Part shown: positions 11,355 to 23,971 of the stretch, piece by piece | How positions within the stretch are numbered: the first letter of the stretch is position 1 | How the letters are laid out: each line of letters starts with the position of its first letter | Origin: Pochonia chlamydosporia 170 | Lineage: Eukaryota > Ascomycota > Sordariomycetes > Hypocreales > Clavicipitaceae | Direction of reading: 5' to 3' | Length of the DNA: 64,000 nt | Assembly (NCBI RefSeq): GCF_001653235.2 | Contig: NW_019154045.1 | Span: forward strand, 496,001 to 560,000 | The notes under the pieces: generated by a model | What the model saw: the letters and a program-made list of their open reading frames with translations, nothing else | The model's database searches: none | What the model was told of the DNA's origin: nothing | Program-made: the position numbers and the translations under genes

Positions 11355-13321
11355 ATGGAGAAGAGTACAAACAATGCGATTCCACCTAGTGGCTCGTCGT
11401 CCGACTACCTAGAGCAGCCATTAGATCGCAAATCGGGTGAAAAGGGTTCCGGCATTGCGGCCGTCTTCTCGAGGCTTGGCAACTTGCCTGAATGGAAAGT
11501 GAAAGGAGAACATCTGGCCGGTAGCACCCTCAATTGGGCTATTGGCTTCATCGCATCATGTGGTTTCCTCATGTTTGGGTAAGTTGTTGTCTCACTCTAA
11601 TTGAATATTGCATGATCGTCTAACGACAGTTCCTAGTTATGATCAAGGCGTCCTAAGCGCCCTGTTGACACTTGATGACTTTCAGAAGAACATTGCGCTC
11701 ATGACGCCTCGAGATCAATCAAACGACCTCTGCTGGCTCAATAACCCAACCAATACCATCCCGAACCCTGATATGTGTAAGGGTGATCCCAATACCCAGG
11801 CTGCCGCGGTCGCAATTTACCAGATCGGATGCTTTCTGGGCGCAGTGCTCATATTGGTGTACGGTGAAGTTTGGGGGAGAAAGTCGTCCACTTTCTGGGG
11901 CAGTTTGATCATGATTATTGGTACTATTATGCAAGCAGCCGCTTTTGAATACGGACTCTTCGTTGGTGGCCGAATAGTAGGCGGAATTGGCAACGGAATG
12001 GTCACCTCAAGTAAGGGATATGAGTTCCACAACTTCAAAATGCAAACGTTTATACTAGATCGAGAACTAACCTTGGTTATTAGCTATCCCTACCTGGCAA
12101 TCTGAGTGTGCTCGTCCACACTTAAGAGGATTTCTTATTCTTATATCGGGAGCGCTTATTTCTGGGGGAATCATGATTGCGTACTGGGTAGATTATGGAT
12201 TTTACTTCCTCGAAGGCTCAGTTCGTTGGCGCTTCCCAATTGCCTTTCAGTCATTCTTCACCATTATTGTTATGTGGGGGTTACTCTATCTTCCGGAATC
12301 ACCTCGCTGGCTGGCCATGAAAGGTCGACTGGGAGAAGCCGGATACGTCACCGCAAGGCTACTGGGCAAGCCAATCGACCATGAAGAAGTTACTACAGAG
12401 GTCCAGGCAATCACAGAAGCTCTGGAAGCGCAAAGTACTAAGGGAAAGTTTCGATATCGCGAGCTCTTGACCAATGGGCCGTCCCAGAATCTTCGCCGCA
12501 CTATTCTGGGAATAGCTGCTCAATTCTTCCAGCAAATTTGTGGCATCAACCTTATTACTTACTACGCAACTTTCTTGTTTGAAAATTCACTAGGTTTTGA
12601 TCCAGCCATGTCTCGTCTTCTTGCTGCTGCAAATGGAACAGAATACTTCTTGGCTTCACTCGTTGCTTTACCACTAATAGAGAGAACTGGGCGCAGAAAG
12701 CTGATGCTCATAGGAGCTTTTGGAATGATGGCATCTATGGCTATTTTAGCCGGAACTGTATCCACCGGCGGCGTGAAGGAGAACGGTGCTCCCGTGCTTG
12801 AGACCAGGTATGGTGTAACGGCAACGGTCTTTCTCTTCGTCTTCAATACCTTCTTCGCCATTGGTAAGTCTATCTCAGGGAGTGTGCATCGCATACTGGG
12901 GAACTTTGCAATAGCTAATGATGTTTCAGGCTGGCTTGGAATGACATGGCTATATCCCGCCGAGATCACCAATCTTCGCATTCGAATCCAAGCTAATGCC
13001 CTCTCGACCTGTTCCAACTGGCTTTCAAACTTCCTCATTGTCATGATCACGCCTCCTGCGTTTTCTAATCTTGGATACAAAACATATGTCATGTTTGCTG
13101 TTTTCAATGCGGCCATCTTGCCTTGTGTTTATTTGTTCTTTCCGGAACCAAAAGGTCGCAGCTTGGAGGAACTGGATATCATATTTGCCAGCGCCAACCA
13201 GGACAAAGTAAGTCCGGTCAAGAGAGCAAAAGAAATGCGACATATCGAGGGCCACGAACTCGAGAGCGAGCTGGAAAGATATTTTGGGTCAAATGCTTCT
13301 CTTCGCCGCAGTATTACTTAG
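11355..13321 (+). CDS. MFS sugar porter (hexose/maltose-type)
   Basis: Exons 11355-11578, 11637-12010, 12084-12863, 12930-13321; four phased exons, 589 aa. Family marks: FGYDQGVLSALL in helix 1, GEVWGRK (loop 2-3), RIVGGIGNG, PTWQSECARPHLRG (the P-x-W-x-x-E-x-x-x-x-x-x-R-G type block after helix 4), LPESPRW (PESPR motif after helix 6), QQICGINLITYY (helix 7) and FPEPKGRSLEELD (after helix 12). These define the sugar porter family (TC 2.A.1.1); the plasma membrane is the usual site. The substrate cannot be assigned; possible ones are hexoses, maltose, quinate or uronates. The gene is convergent with the phospholipase C gene (200 bases apart). Confidence 0.92.
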
Positions 13322-13523
13322 GGTTTTCTGAGATCTGTGCTGGTAAAAGCCACTGAACGTCAATGCTGTATTTTTAGTAAAGAGATCTAGCTCATCGCAC
13401 TATGTCTTACGACAAATATACTAGAATATCTCGCCGTGCCTTGAAAGCCATTTTTTCCCAAGCATGCCCCCCCAGAAATGGGCACTCCTGATTTAGCTTG
13501 TCCCCAGCCTCTTGGCGCATGTC

Positions 13524-15529
13524 TTAGTAACTAACACTATATATCTTCCAGTAAGCAGCACTGCCGGTGAAGCCTAATTTCGCACCCTCTCCAGACAAAT
13601 ACTTCCCTCCTTGCTGCTGCTTCCAGCTGTAACCCCTGCCGGCAGTGAACTGCACCGTAAAGGATTCCGCACTCTTGGCGTCCGCGCAAAGACTGCCATC
13701 CTTGCAAAGATATTGCTTGTTGCTTGCACTCTGTAATGTGAAAATGTCCCCTCCAATTTGGGCAGCATGCGCGATCCACCTGTGTGCGATCTTTTCGTGG
13801 TTAGGGGTGCTCTTTGTTACACTTGCGTTTTTGGTATTCTTGCACCCTGCATTGGTCAAGGAATAGCCGTTTGTCTCCAACACAAGGTACCGACCTTCGG
13901 TCAGTCCTCCACGGATAACCTTGAAACCGTGTTCGACCACAGTAGTCAAATCCTCAATGACACCATCACCGGTGTATGGAACAGGAGGCCGTGTGGTTGA
14001 GAATCTGGACTGGCAGTATGAGGAACCATCGTACTGTCCCTTGGAGTTCACATGGGGCTTCGGGGCGACTGGTAGGTTGGGAATGCTGTAGTCTGGGTTG
14101 CTGAAGTCGAAGGCATTGACGAGGTCGCCCATGTTCTCACGGCGCCAAGGGACCATCTCACTAGTTTGAACGTTCTTTCCCTTGGCAGCCTGCCACTTCT
14201 CAATGAACTTGATTTGAGAGTTGTGGTCAGCGTGTTCGGTATACACGCCGCCATTTCGAGTCCAAGGGGAAATGATATAAAAGGGTAGTCTAAAGCCAGG
14301 GCCGGCAAAGGTATGCCCAACTTGGCCAGCAGGATCATTGAGCCACTCGCCAGGAGTGCCATCAGGTGAATGATAAGGGTTAACATGATCAAACCAACCA
14401 CCTGTCTCATCATACGAAACGATGAGTGCTGTCTTGTTATATTTTGGCGAGTTGAGAACAGCGCGTGTAATGGCATCTTGTAGCCAGGCGCCATCGTGAG
14501 GCGAATATGGGGGGTGCTCTGAAAGCTGCATGGGGCCAACAATGTAGGACACTTCAGGTAAAGTACCTTTCGCAGCTTGGTCATAGAATGAGGCGAGAGA
14601 AGTACCTTTCATGCCGTGGTCGTACAGAGCAGAGCCACTCTTGGCCTTGCGGAATTGGTCAAACCAGGCATATGGGTTGTCATCAAAGTTGTCCGCATCT
14701 TGGAACACGTTCCAAGTAACGCCTGCATCCTGGTAATACTCGGCAGCGGTTTTCCACTTCAGGGGAAAGCAATTAACGCCACCGCTTTCACAGCCAGGAG
14801 TCTCGTTATTGTCAATGTACGGGTTGCCGCCCTGATCTGGCTTCTGTGGTGAGCCAGGAACATTAATTGAGCCCGAAATCCAGCTGACACGGTTTGGGTT
14901 TGTGGAGGCAACAACAGATTCCTAGCATGGTTAGCAATAAGATTCATGGGGCCAGGTAAGCTACGTCGCATGAAGATTTACCTGATACATGTCGCCAATA
15001 ACCCAGTTCTCTGCGAGAGCCCACTGGGTGGGAAGGTCTTGCTTCTTATAGAATCCAATACTCCAGGGAGTGTTATTCATTGCCCAGTGATCATTTGTGC
15101 CAAAGTTCCAGGCGGCATGGTTTTCAAACCAGCCGTTGCTGCCAGCGTTCATGCACTGGGTGGCTTCAGACCAATTGCCGCCAAGGTAATTCAGATACCA
15201 TGGAGTCACATAGTCCGTTTTAGTAGTTTGCTGCTTGGTTGTAAGCTGCTTCCAGACAGGCACACCATTATTCATTTGCAAGTTTGCGTCACTGAATCCA
15301 CGAACACCAGCCATGGTACCAAAATAATGGTCAAACGCCCTGTTTTCTACGATGTATTGAGTCAACTCAGCAAATCATCTTCATAAATCCATGATTGTAG
15401 AACTCATTTACCTTGCATGAATAGAACGACATGATCAATGTCCGCCAAGCTGTCAGCCGTGGCAGTTCCAACAAGCGAACTGCACAAGGCCAGCACAGGG
15501 GCAAGACCAGCGAATCGTAGCCCAGCCAT
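13524..15529 (-). CDS. Secreted phosphoesterase / phospholipase C (PF04185 type)
   Basis: Exons (minus) 15529-15412, 15346-14982, 14921-13524, 626 aa. Residues 1-25 form a signal peptide ending near TATA-DS. DHVVLFMQENRAFDHYFGT (32-50) is the metal-binding N-terminus of the phosphoesterase family; later blocks include SEHPPYSPHDG, IVSYDETGGWFDH and TEHADHNSQ, which supply further metal ligands. Relatives cleave phosphatidylcholine/phosphatidylglycerol headgroups or act as acid phosphatases outside the cell. The last about 150 residues form an extra domain (YLVLETNGYSL.., FTLQSASNKQYLC..) with repeated short strands, possibly beta-trefoil-like and substrate-binding (inference). Exon 1 is short, ending just after the first conserved strand. 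Confidence 0.88.
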
Positions 15530-15618
15530 TTCCAATGGATCGATCTTGCAAGGAAATAAGTAAAGATCTAGCCACCCATCAATCGGACAAAATTAAGCTG
15601 AAACATGGGCAACATGGG

Positions 15619-15625
15619 CTTTATA
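15619..15625 (-). promoter_or_regulatory. TATA box of phospholipase C gene
   Basis: TATAAAG on the minus strand, about 90 bases upstream of the ATG at 15529. Confidence 0.5.
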
Positions 15626-16446
15626 GGGCCAAGCCTGTGAGGAAGTCGGGGGCATCTTGCCGTTGCATCATGAACCCCACGTTTAGAAAACCCATCATCA
15701 GACGACTCTTTCGCTATGCAACAAATTTTGAGATAATTCTCATACTCGTGACCCACGTTGAAAGTCCATGCATGTAGCTACAAACACCAATAGTCCTCGA
15801 TGCCGCGGCCACGAGGGAGAATTTACGGCGGGCATGTCTGAGGCCTTGGGACTTACAATGAGCAAATCATACGTATCGTTGTCTCGCCCTAGCATTTGCC
15901 CCTGTGATTTTGTGCATTAGATTAGCCAAGGATTCCTTAAGCGAGCAGTTTGCTAAAGTCTGTCGGTGTCCATTCTAATCTAGTTTGCAGATGGGTTAAG
16001 TGCAACTCGGGCAGGAGTTCCTATCAACTTCCGGCAGTTGGTCAGCCGATTGAGCCAATCGTATCACGAACGCCGGCCACATGATTCTAACCTGTTCAAA
16101 CATTGTGCTCTGTGGATCCATTCTCATTGTAAGAGCGGATGGCACCAAATCATGGTTCAAAAGGCCTTGATGGAGAAATCATGAGCCAAAATGCGCTATA
16201 CTGTTCCTGGCATGTGAGAGAGTGATACTACGCAGCCATAGGGCAATGATGCTTGTATTGGGGATTGTTTACAGTGTTTGGGATTGTATCGTCGAGTGGT
16301 TTGTAGGTGCAACCAGTTGACAGGGTGAGATCGTCGCTTTTTGAACCACTTACAGAGTAAACCACGTGGGTGCTGGTTGTGAACGTGCCGGCCACGCGCA
16401 TTATCAGACGCAGATGACTTTTTCTTCTTGCAATACCAGATTAAAT

Positions 16447-16464
16447 GTCAGGGTCAGGGTCAGG
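16447..16464 (+). repeat. Short tandem repeat (GTCAGG)3
   Basis: Three perfect copies of a six-base unit, followed by a partial GTCC. The unit is one base away from the permuted fungal telomere repeat TTAGGG (as TCAGGG), but the tract is too short to call telomeric. Confidence 0.6.
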
Positions 16465-17296
16465 GTCCGTTTCGGCCGAAGTCTTCTTCCGCACAAATCG
16501 GAAACAAGATAAAGAAGCTGACGTCTTTGGAACATTCCCAGAGTGTCCGTCCCTTTATGGTGATGCTTGGCCGACGGAGTTTGTTTGTGTTTGCCCCACG
16601 TCTGTGAGACAAGTCAAAATGTGTGCAACTTGAAGTCAATAAAACCCCGTCAGAGGGTACATGTCTGGTTCATCCCCTCTTGGTTCTTGAACTGAAGAAA
16701 GGCGTTTAATGCGATACTCTACGCCACCTCCATGATTCGCCATGTTATACGGGATACGCCAAGAAGTCGGTTCGGAAGCCAAGACATAGGATGCAGTCTC
16801 TAACACTTGGCATTTGGGTTATCGATTTCTGCCTCAGCAATACGCACGCGACATTTACGCCTCTCCCGTACATGTCCCAGGTCCTCGCCAGTGGGAGGCC
16901 TTCTACTAGCTTGGAATGGCGTGTTTAGAGTCGGGGCAATGGAGGTGATTGGTTCTGCCGCGATACTCATGGCTTTTTCATTGCATCTCGTGGGAGCAAG
17001 AACAGTGGCAAAAGGAAGGGGGAAAGTGTTGCGATAGTTGTTTAAGTGGGAAAATGACAAGCAGGATGTCCTTCATTTTGTCGCACGCGGAAACGTCATC
17101 ACCACAGCCCGACAACTCAGTTCCAGAATCTTCGGGAAACAGTTCATTGAACACCAGACCAGACTGACACAAAGGGCGCAAACTGTCAGGTGGCCCCACA
17201 TAGTTTCTTCAAGATTTCAAGAAAACAAACCTGACGCCTTCTCAGCAAATTGGTGCTTCAACCACATTTTTCTTGCCTTATGTATCTATCGCTCAA

Positions 17297-18163
17297 ATGA
17301 CTGTCCCCGGCAAGACTCATCTGGCCTTCCAGTACAACGGGAAGCTCACAGAGCTCACGACAAAGGTACATTCTGTACGGCCGTTTACGAGTTTGGAGGA
17401 ACCCAATCAATTACTCTTTAAAAATGGTGGCGAGAACGACTTTGTCATAGTTACCAGCGAGACAATATTTCATCCCCAAGGAGGAGGGCAACCTTCTGAT
17501 GAAGGGTTTATCACCTGGAAACCTCATGACGCAACAACAGAAGCAGCGACTGGCTCGTCTTCGGGTTCCATCCAATCTTTTCAAGTACGCGCTGTTCGGA
17601 TGGACGCTGTAAATGGCTCACAGGTGCTACACCTTGGCACCTTTACGACGACTGAAGCGGTGTCGCAATTACATCAAGGAGACGAGGTGAAGCAGATTCT
17701 AGACCAGGAAAAGCGACTACTGTACTCGCGTCTACACACAGCCGGTCACGTATTGGGTTCTGCCGTGAGGAGCTTGTTGGAAACCGAGATTCCTGGCTTT
17801 GATGAACTCAAAGCGTCGCATTTCCCCGACAGTGCGGCCTGTGAATTCCAAGGCGCAATAGAGGGAAAGTGGAAGGAGCCCATTCAAGCCCGCGTCAATG
17901 AGTACTTGGAAAAGTCTATGCCTGTGGAGATTGACTTTTGGACCGAAGAAGACTTTCGACGTGAGGGTCTGGAGCGACTAATCCCGGATCGTCGACTGCT
18001 GCCTCCTGGCGAGGACAAGTTCCGCGTCGTGCGCATCGTTGGCGCTGAAGTCTATCCGTGTGGAGGGACGCATGTTGATACGACTGACTTATGTGGTGAG
18101 ACTAAGGTCAAGAAGATCGCCAGAAGTAAAGGCGTTAGCCGTGTAAGCTATACAGTGGCATAG
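17297..18163 (+). CDS. AlaX-like alanyl-tRNA trans-editing protein
   Basis: Single exon, 288 aa. FHPQGGGQPSD (59-69), RLHTAGHVL with the H-x-x-x-H pair (147, 151) and CGGTHV with the C-x-x-x-H pair (255, 259) together form the zinc site of the second additional domain shared by alanyl- and threonyl-tRNA synthetases. No aminoacylation core is present, and the length fits free-standing AlaX. Known members hydrolyse mischarged Ser- or Gly-tRNA(Ala) in trans. The ATG at 17297 is the first in frame; a TTG upstream at 17273 is ignored. The gene is convergent with the paraoxonase-like gene, 160 bases away. Confidence 0.9.
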   Translation: MTVPGKTHLAFQYNGKLTELTTKVHSVRPFTSLEEPNQLLFKNGGENDFVIVTSETIFHPQGGGQPSDEGFITWKPHDATTEAATGSSSGSIQSFQVRAVRMDAVNGSQVLHLGTFTTTEAVSQLHQGDEVKQILDQEKRLLYSRLHTAGHVLGSAVRSLLETEIPGFDELKASHFPDSAACEFQGAIEGKWKEPIQARVNEYLEKSMPVEIDFWTEEDFRREGLERLIPDRRLLPPGEDKFRVVRIVGAEVYPCGGTHVDTTDLCGETKVKKIARSKGVSRVSYTVA

Positions 18164-18325
18164 ACATTCGGCATCGCTACAGGCGAGTCATGAAATGGTA
18201 CCAATCAGAATATTAGACTACTAGAATAACAGTTCCAGCTACTCAAGTAATTATCAGTTCCCTGCGCCCATGACCTTCGGACGCTTCAGTGGTGTATCAG
18301 CACCGTCTTGCCTAAGCCCTGCAAC

Positions 18326-19738
18326 TTACAACGCAACCTTGACAGCAATTACGCTCTTGGATATAAACCCTGTCGCAAACAACCAAGCTTTCCGCTCGCC
18401 TTTCTCCTTTGCCGGATCAATGGCGACAAGAACAGCCGCACTTGCTGTTCGAAGACGAGTTGAATCGTCCTCAAAAAGCAACTTGTTGACCCATTTGCCT
18501 CCCTTGTCAGTTGATTTGCCGCGGGGAGGACTAGCTTTCCATACCATGGAGCCATCAGTTCCTCGAGGGTCGTTGTGGCTCTTGGACAAATCGGCAGCTC
18601 TTGTGAGTCCAGCGCCAACAATGCCGCTCGCATCGTAGGTCTTGTTAGCATACGGATCCCGAAACCAGCTGGGATTATCTACAATGGAGTCGAACTCGAC
18701 AGCTTGCTTGACAGTAATGGTTGGCAAAGTCTTTCCGTCTTTTGGTTGACTAATATCGCCAACATGAATCCTGCCACTGGCGCAGCTCACAACCAAAATC
18801 TCAGAGGGTGTTCGGCCGTGGCCAAGTCCATTGTTGTTATGCACACCGTCGAGTGCAACGGCTGCCTTCACTTCGTGATCGTCGTCCCGGAACGATCCAT
18901 CGGTGAGCTCGGTGAACTCGACATAGATGGTGTTGCTCCATTTTGCCCCAAAGAAGGCGGTTTCAATCTCCCGCATGAGGCCCTCTCTGTAAAAATGGTC
19001 GTTGGTCACAAAAAAGGACGTCGGCGACACGGCAACAATGTCATTTGGTGTCGTGATGAGCGGATCCCAAACTGAACGCATGTGTTCAATGGTATCACCG
19101 CCAATGACGTAATGAAACACTTCAATAATAGACCGTGCCTTGTGTTCCTTCGTGTTTTTGTTCTCGCTATACGCTGGGCTAGGGATATGGTTTACGGCAA
19201 ATATATAAACGGCCGTGCCTTTCGGCTTATCAGGATCGTCGATGACGTCGATGCCATGGGTAATAAATGGACCATTGAAGTTGGTGAACTTGAGCTTCTT
19301 CGCCTTCATTGTCTGTGCAGGAGCGAGTCAGCGCGCGCTAAGTCAGAAATTCCTCTTGAACCAACGATCAAGAGGGTTATAAAATGGAAAAGCACTTACC
19401 CGAGGATCAATGACTTCAATGGCACCTTGTGCCTTGAGACCAACCGTAGGGTCATCGAAATGGGCCAGGCCCGGGAACCACGCATATCGGGTAGCTTCGT
19501 TGCCTTCGCAAGCGGTGAAAAGGAGGTTACTCGGTTCATGGTAATGGATGTCTTCGCAATGGACTGTATCCGGGATTGCGTAAAAGTCTTTGGAGTTTGT
19601 TACAACAGTGCTTGCTTTCTCCCTCCCAAAGCCCAGCACCACTCTCGCTCGTGGCACTTCCCCTGCATAGAAGATTGCAGCAAGGATGGCAACAAAAAGA
19701 ATTGCTCCAGAAGAAGCTAAAGATGGTCCGCCTGCCAT
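18326..19738 (-). CDS. Paraoxonase/arylesterase-like lactonase, membrane-anchored
   Basis: Exons (minus) 19738-19400 and 19312-18326, 441 aa. A hydrophobic helix at about 9-29 acts as an uncleaved anchor, as in animal paraoxonases. CEDIHYHEPSNLLFTACEG, THGIDVI (131-137) and TPNDIVAVSPTSFFVTNDHF (about 201-220) match the calcium-binding and catalytic blade motifs of the six-bladed PON propeller (N-D, N-D-H). Animal members hydrolyse lactones and aryl esters with two calcium ions; fungal members are largely uncharacterised. Longer than PON1 (355 aa), partly owing to insertions around residues 150-165 and the C-terminus. Confidence 0.85.
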
Positions 19739-22435
19739 GCTAACAGCGATTTCTGACACGAATTTCCGTGTGTGTACAAGTCAGAGTGGATGGTCGGGGG
19801 ACATGGAACGAGCTATGAGTAGAAGGAGCTCTGAAGCTTTGAAGCTTGGCACAGCACTAAAGATGCAGTGAGCTTGCTCTTTACCCCGGTCCATCGGGAA
19901 TACCAGCTTCAGAGTGCGGGGAACGAAGAGTTGATTGTGGCGTGGTCCCACAAACATTGACTGTTTCCCGAGGCTCGTGCCTCGGAAGGTTTATTTTTTA
20001 AGGAACCACAACACCAATGGCTGTCGAATGCTCTGAGTGAGTTGTGGGACAGAAATCATCATCAAGCCTCTTTTTTTTTGGCTCCTTCCTCTCACTTTTA
20101 CTCGACAATAGACTCCGGTTCTTAACGCCATTGTAGAACATTGCACTCAAGCGCGAAGTTTCAAACCTGCACTCCGAAGTAAAGCTTCCATTTCAGTAAA
20201 GATGAACAAGTCTGCTCCAGCCGACAACAACAACATCCCACTCGTCAATTTGCCACACGTGTTGCTGAAGCTTCCAAATTGATCGAACAGCAATACTCGA
20301 ATCCTCTTTACAATACACGTCAAATGGCCCAGAGGTTGTAGACTCGTGAATAACCACTTGAAGAGACGTGGTTACCCTAGACTTATGCAGGATTTCTTTC
20401 TTGTTGGCGACATTTACAGCTTTGAGCGGTTACAGAAAGCGGAGGAATGTTACAGCGGAGCTGTAGGGTTGTGTATTAATTGCAGGTAATACCTTTATTA
20501 CCAAGGGCTGCCATATAGCTAGATCAGTTGCGCCGAATATCACATTCGCTAGTCAACTTCCGGGGCAAGATACAACTAGCCTTCGCAAAAGTGCTTTCAT
20601 GACAAGATTGAGGTCTACGGCGAGCTGATTTTTATAATTCCGGAATTAACTCAGCTCCTGCATCCTGATAACATCATCAAATATCTCTTCGCTGCTTTGA
20701 CAGTTATGATTTTCCTGCCTTAGCTCACGGTCGGCGGATTTTCCTGAGAGAGACGGCTGTAAAATGCCCTCTGAGGATGCTGAATAAGTTGGGTCGGCCA
20801 AACGGTAGCTCAACGACGTGGAAATGTGCGTATTTTCACTGTTCAGGCTGTCCTTGGGCGGTGGCTGATTGAGTGAGTTGGAGTGTCACGTCCATCAAAA
20901 CGACTCCTGTCGGGCTAGTCCCTTGTGGCATAGGAATCAGTATCTAAACCGCCGAATTCCCTAGTTTCAGCATTTAGTGTTGCCAAGAACGGATAATGCG
21001 CCGATGTGCCGCATGAGATATCACGCAAGCTGAAAGGACACAAGTTTGGCGAGCTGAATAGACCGGTCGGGCGGCATACAAAGGAACCGGCTCAACGAAG
21101 CGGGCGGGCACACCGGCACCCAACAGCCAGAGCACAATATTCCTTTGTGATCCTCCAAGCTGCTCTGTCTTCTCCAGGTTTCCCCAGCACATGTGAGACC
21201 GACCTTGGATCTTGCGAGCATCCTTGAGGGACTAGGTCTGCTCATCTACGCATCTGTGAAGCCGGTGACCAGTAATAACCGGGAAGGATTTGGAGGAACG
21301 ATAAGGGCCTGCAAGAAAGCGAGGATCCTAGTTCGAGAACGATTTGGGCAGGATCTAGTTTCTGGACGAGGAGCGCTTGTCTTAACAGGAAACAACAGGA
21401 TCGCCTATCACGATGCGATTTGATTCATTTTTTACGGGAAAGTCTGGTCGCATAGGCTCCTTTGACACGAGCCTAACGCTGCTACCATGGTTCATTGTAC
21501 AATGCGTCAAAATTGTTTTCTGGGCTTGTGTGTTTCGCATCATGACACCTCAAACTTCGGGTGTTGCGGTCGCCATCTCCACAGCCAAGAGATCAGTCAC
21601 CCAACGGCAACTATGGATCACCAAGTTTTTGGTGCTGTGGGCCGAGCCACCTGTCCGAGTTTCCTTGTTAGGGACAGTTATTGGGCGCCGAGGAAGTGCT
21701 CATCCTTGCGACATCCTTGCGGCATCCTTGTAGTTGAATCGGTGGTGGCTTGGGCCAGAGCTTGCCACCACCACTCAGTGCCTGGACTGGACGACAGTGA
21801 AACAGCACCACCAGAGAAGGATAAGGCGGACCGATGAAGATGGCATGCGACAAGGAGGCACCGATCTCTCTGCCCCTTGCTTTAGTTCCATAAGAATGGC
21901 TCGTGAAGAGTGAGCCCTTGGTTCCAGAAGGGTCCACACCACACGGAAGACAACCCATTCAAGGTTTGGGTCACTTCTGGTCTTTTGAGTAGAAGGTGCT
22001 GAGTGAGAGATGGACTCTTTATTAATGCTAGAGATTAGTACAAACGCCGTTGGCTATAATCGGGTCTCACGCTTTTCAGCCTTTTCCTCCGGCCGAGTGG
22101 TAGTCTGGCCATGATTCTCAGGGACTTTTTGTCTGTAGTAAATTTCGTGTCAAGGGACTGGGCCGCTTACCCAACAGTCGGCTACTGGTGGGTTCGGGTT
22201 GCAAGATGCTGAAAAGAATTCCTGCACGTTTTGTTTAAGTCTTGTCCCTTTCCTCATTGCACACGACTTCCGTCTTTCTAGTGTTTCGGACGGAATCGTG
22301 GTAATGTGCACGTTATAGGCGGACACACCGTCCTCGCCATTTCCACCATTGAATCGACGCCCACCATCCCCAACAGTTTGAGAATTTTGGTTGTTGGAAT
22401 CTGAGATAGGGGAGGACCAAGAGCTTAGGAGCAAG
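19739..22435. other. Long intergenic region without recognised genes
   Basis: About 2.7 kb between the divergent paraoxonase-like and CFEM receptor genes. Open frames at 21006-21227, 21413-21837 and their reverse shadows have no motifs. A three-copy 11-base repeat lies at 21701-21730 (listed separately). No transposase signature was found. Confidence 0.4.
21701..21730 (+). repeat. Short tandem repeat, 11-base unit, 2.7 copies
   Basis: Unit CATCCTTGCG(A/G) at 21701, 21712 and a partial copy at 21723. It is non-coding as far as can be seen. Confidence 0.6.
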
Positions 22436-23971
22436 ATGGTTGCGGTATCTTGGATATTGGCCGCGCTGTGCCTCTTTCCGTCCGTTCGTTCCGCTGATAA
22501 TGCACCATCTTTGGCCGCGATTGGCGATATGCCGGACTGTGCAGTGAGTAAATTTTCCGACAATCGTGATATGCGCACTGGATTATAACACTCGATCGGT
22601 TTGATCTAGATCCACTGTCTGTTCGCGGCTATACCGAAATCGACTTGTCAGATCACAAACCAGACATGTATTTGCGAGAGCAAGACGATCAACGATGCCA
22701 TGACTAGCTGTGTCAAAGAAAATTGCACAATAAAACAAGGACTGGGTATGCCATTATTTGACAAAGCAGGTCGGGGACTGGGGCTATCTTCTGACTAACA
22801 CAAAATTTGCTAGCCACAATGAACATTACACAAACAACATGCAATAGACCTATACGCGACAAAGCAAAGACCTACCAAGTCGTCAGCAATACACTCGTCA
22901 TAATAGCAGCTTTATTCATTATACAGAGATTTGCGTTTAAATTATACGCACGACTCGAACTCGGACTTGACGACTATTGTACCTTGTTAACCCTCATAGC
23001 GGGTATCCCAAGCACCGTTATCAATGCACACTTTTTAACGGTCAACGGAATCGGTCGAGACATCTGGACGCTGACACCGGAACAAATCACTAATTTTAGT
23101 CTGTACTTCTATATCGACGAAATAGTGTACTTGGCCGAGGTATCCTTGGCGAAGCTCGCCCTGCTCTTCTTCTACATGCGGATATTTCCCAGCAAAAACG
23201 TACAGCGCCTGCTCTGGGGCACTATCGCGTTTGACATTGTTTTCGGCTTGGCATTCGTTCTAGTTGCCATCTTCCAATGCAACCCAATCAACTTCTTTTG
23301 GGTCATGTGGGACGGCGAGCATAAGGGCCAGTGTTTGAACATTAACGCAATAACCTGGTCGAATGCCATTATTAGTATTTCGCTGGACGTCTGGATGCTG
23401 GGCATTCCACTCTGGCAACTAAAGAGTTTACGGCTCGGGTGGAAAAAGAAGGCAGGGGTTGCTGCCATGTTTTCTGTCGGTGCATTGTAAGTTGTCTTGT
23501 ACACAATATTCGGCGCTGTGAATCAACGGTTGCTAATATGTGTACTTTACCAGTGTCACGATTGTCAGCATCCTGCGCTTGAAATCACTTATTGCTTTTT
23601 CCTATCATACCGACAATCCAACCTGGGATTTTTTTGATGTTGGCATATGGTCCGACATCGAGATCAACGTTAGCATGATCTGCGTTTGCCTGCCTTCGTT
23701 CCGATTACTACTTGTGCGACTGTTCCCTCGACTCAGGGAGACGACGCAACACTATTACGCGGATAGGAGAACTGGTGAGAACACGGGGAAATCTAGACGA
23801 GGCGGCACCTCTCAAAGCGGACGGGAAGGAACCGGGACCGGTGAAGATGGCAACAGAATATGGTACCAAAAGTCCTTTACCGTCAAATATGTTGAGACGG
23901 ATGAATTGCAGCTGGTTTCAATGCCAGAGCAAGACAGAGCAAGTGCCAAGTCGGAGGTATCTTCGCGCTAA
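22436..23971 (+). CDS. CFEM-domain Pth11-type G-protein-coupled receptor
   Basis: Exons 22436-22543, 22610-22745, 22814-23486, 23554-23971; phased, 444 aa. Signal peptide (residues 1-20, ending RSAD). The extracellular part has eight cysteines in CFEM spacing (PDCA, IHC, STC, QTC-IC, TSC, ENC, TTC, about 34-90). Seven hydrophobic helices follow, with ARLELGLDDYCTL (loop after helix 1), VYLAEVSLAKLALLFFYMRIF and FQCNPINFFW typical of the fungal rhodopsin-like/Pth11 fold. The cytoplasmic tail is Gly/Ser/Arg-rich. Pth11 in Magnaporthe senses surfaces and cutin cues; CFEM modules can bind haem or surface ligands. The exact ligand is unknown. Confidence 0.9.

Larger units (their letters stand above)
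15530..17296. other. Divergent intergenic region
   Basis: About 1.8 kb between the phospholipase C (-) and AlaX-like (+) genes. No coding family is recognised. Apart from the TATA box near 15620 and a short (GTCAGG)3 tract at 16447, I see nothing clear. Confidence 0.4.

Noticed and set aside
16447..16464. Interstitial telomere repeat
   Set aside because: Only three units of a variant hexamer; too short and not TTAGGG.
19082..19720. 212-codon + strand open frame
   Set aside because: Shadow of the paraoxonase-like gene on the opposite strand.
20990..21960. Transposase remnant in the long gap
   Set aside because: None of the frames shows DDE, reverse-transcriptase or helicase motifs, and no terminal repeats were seen.
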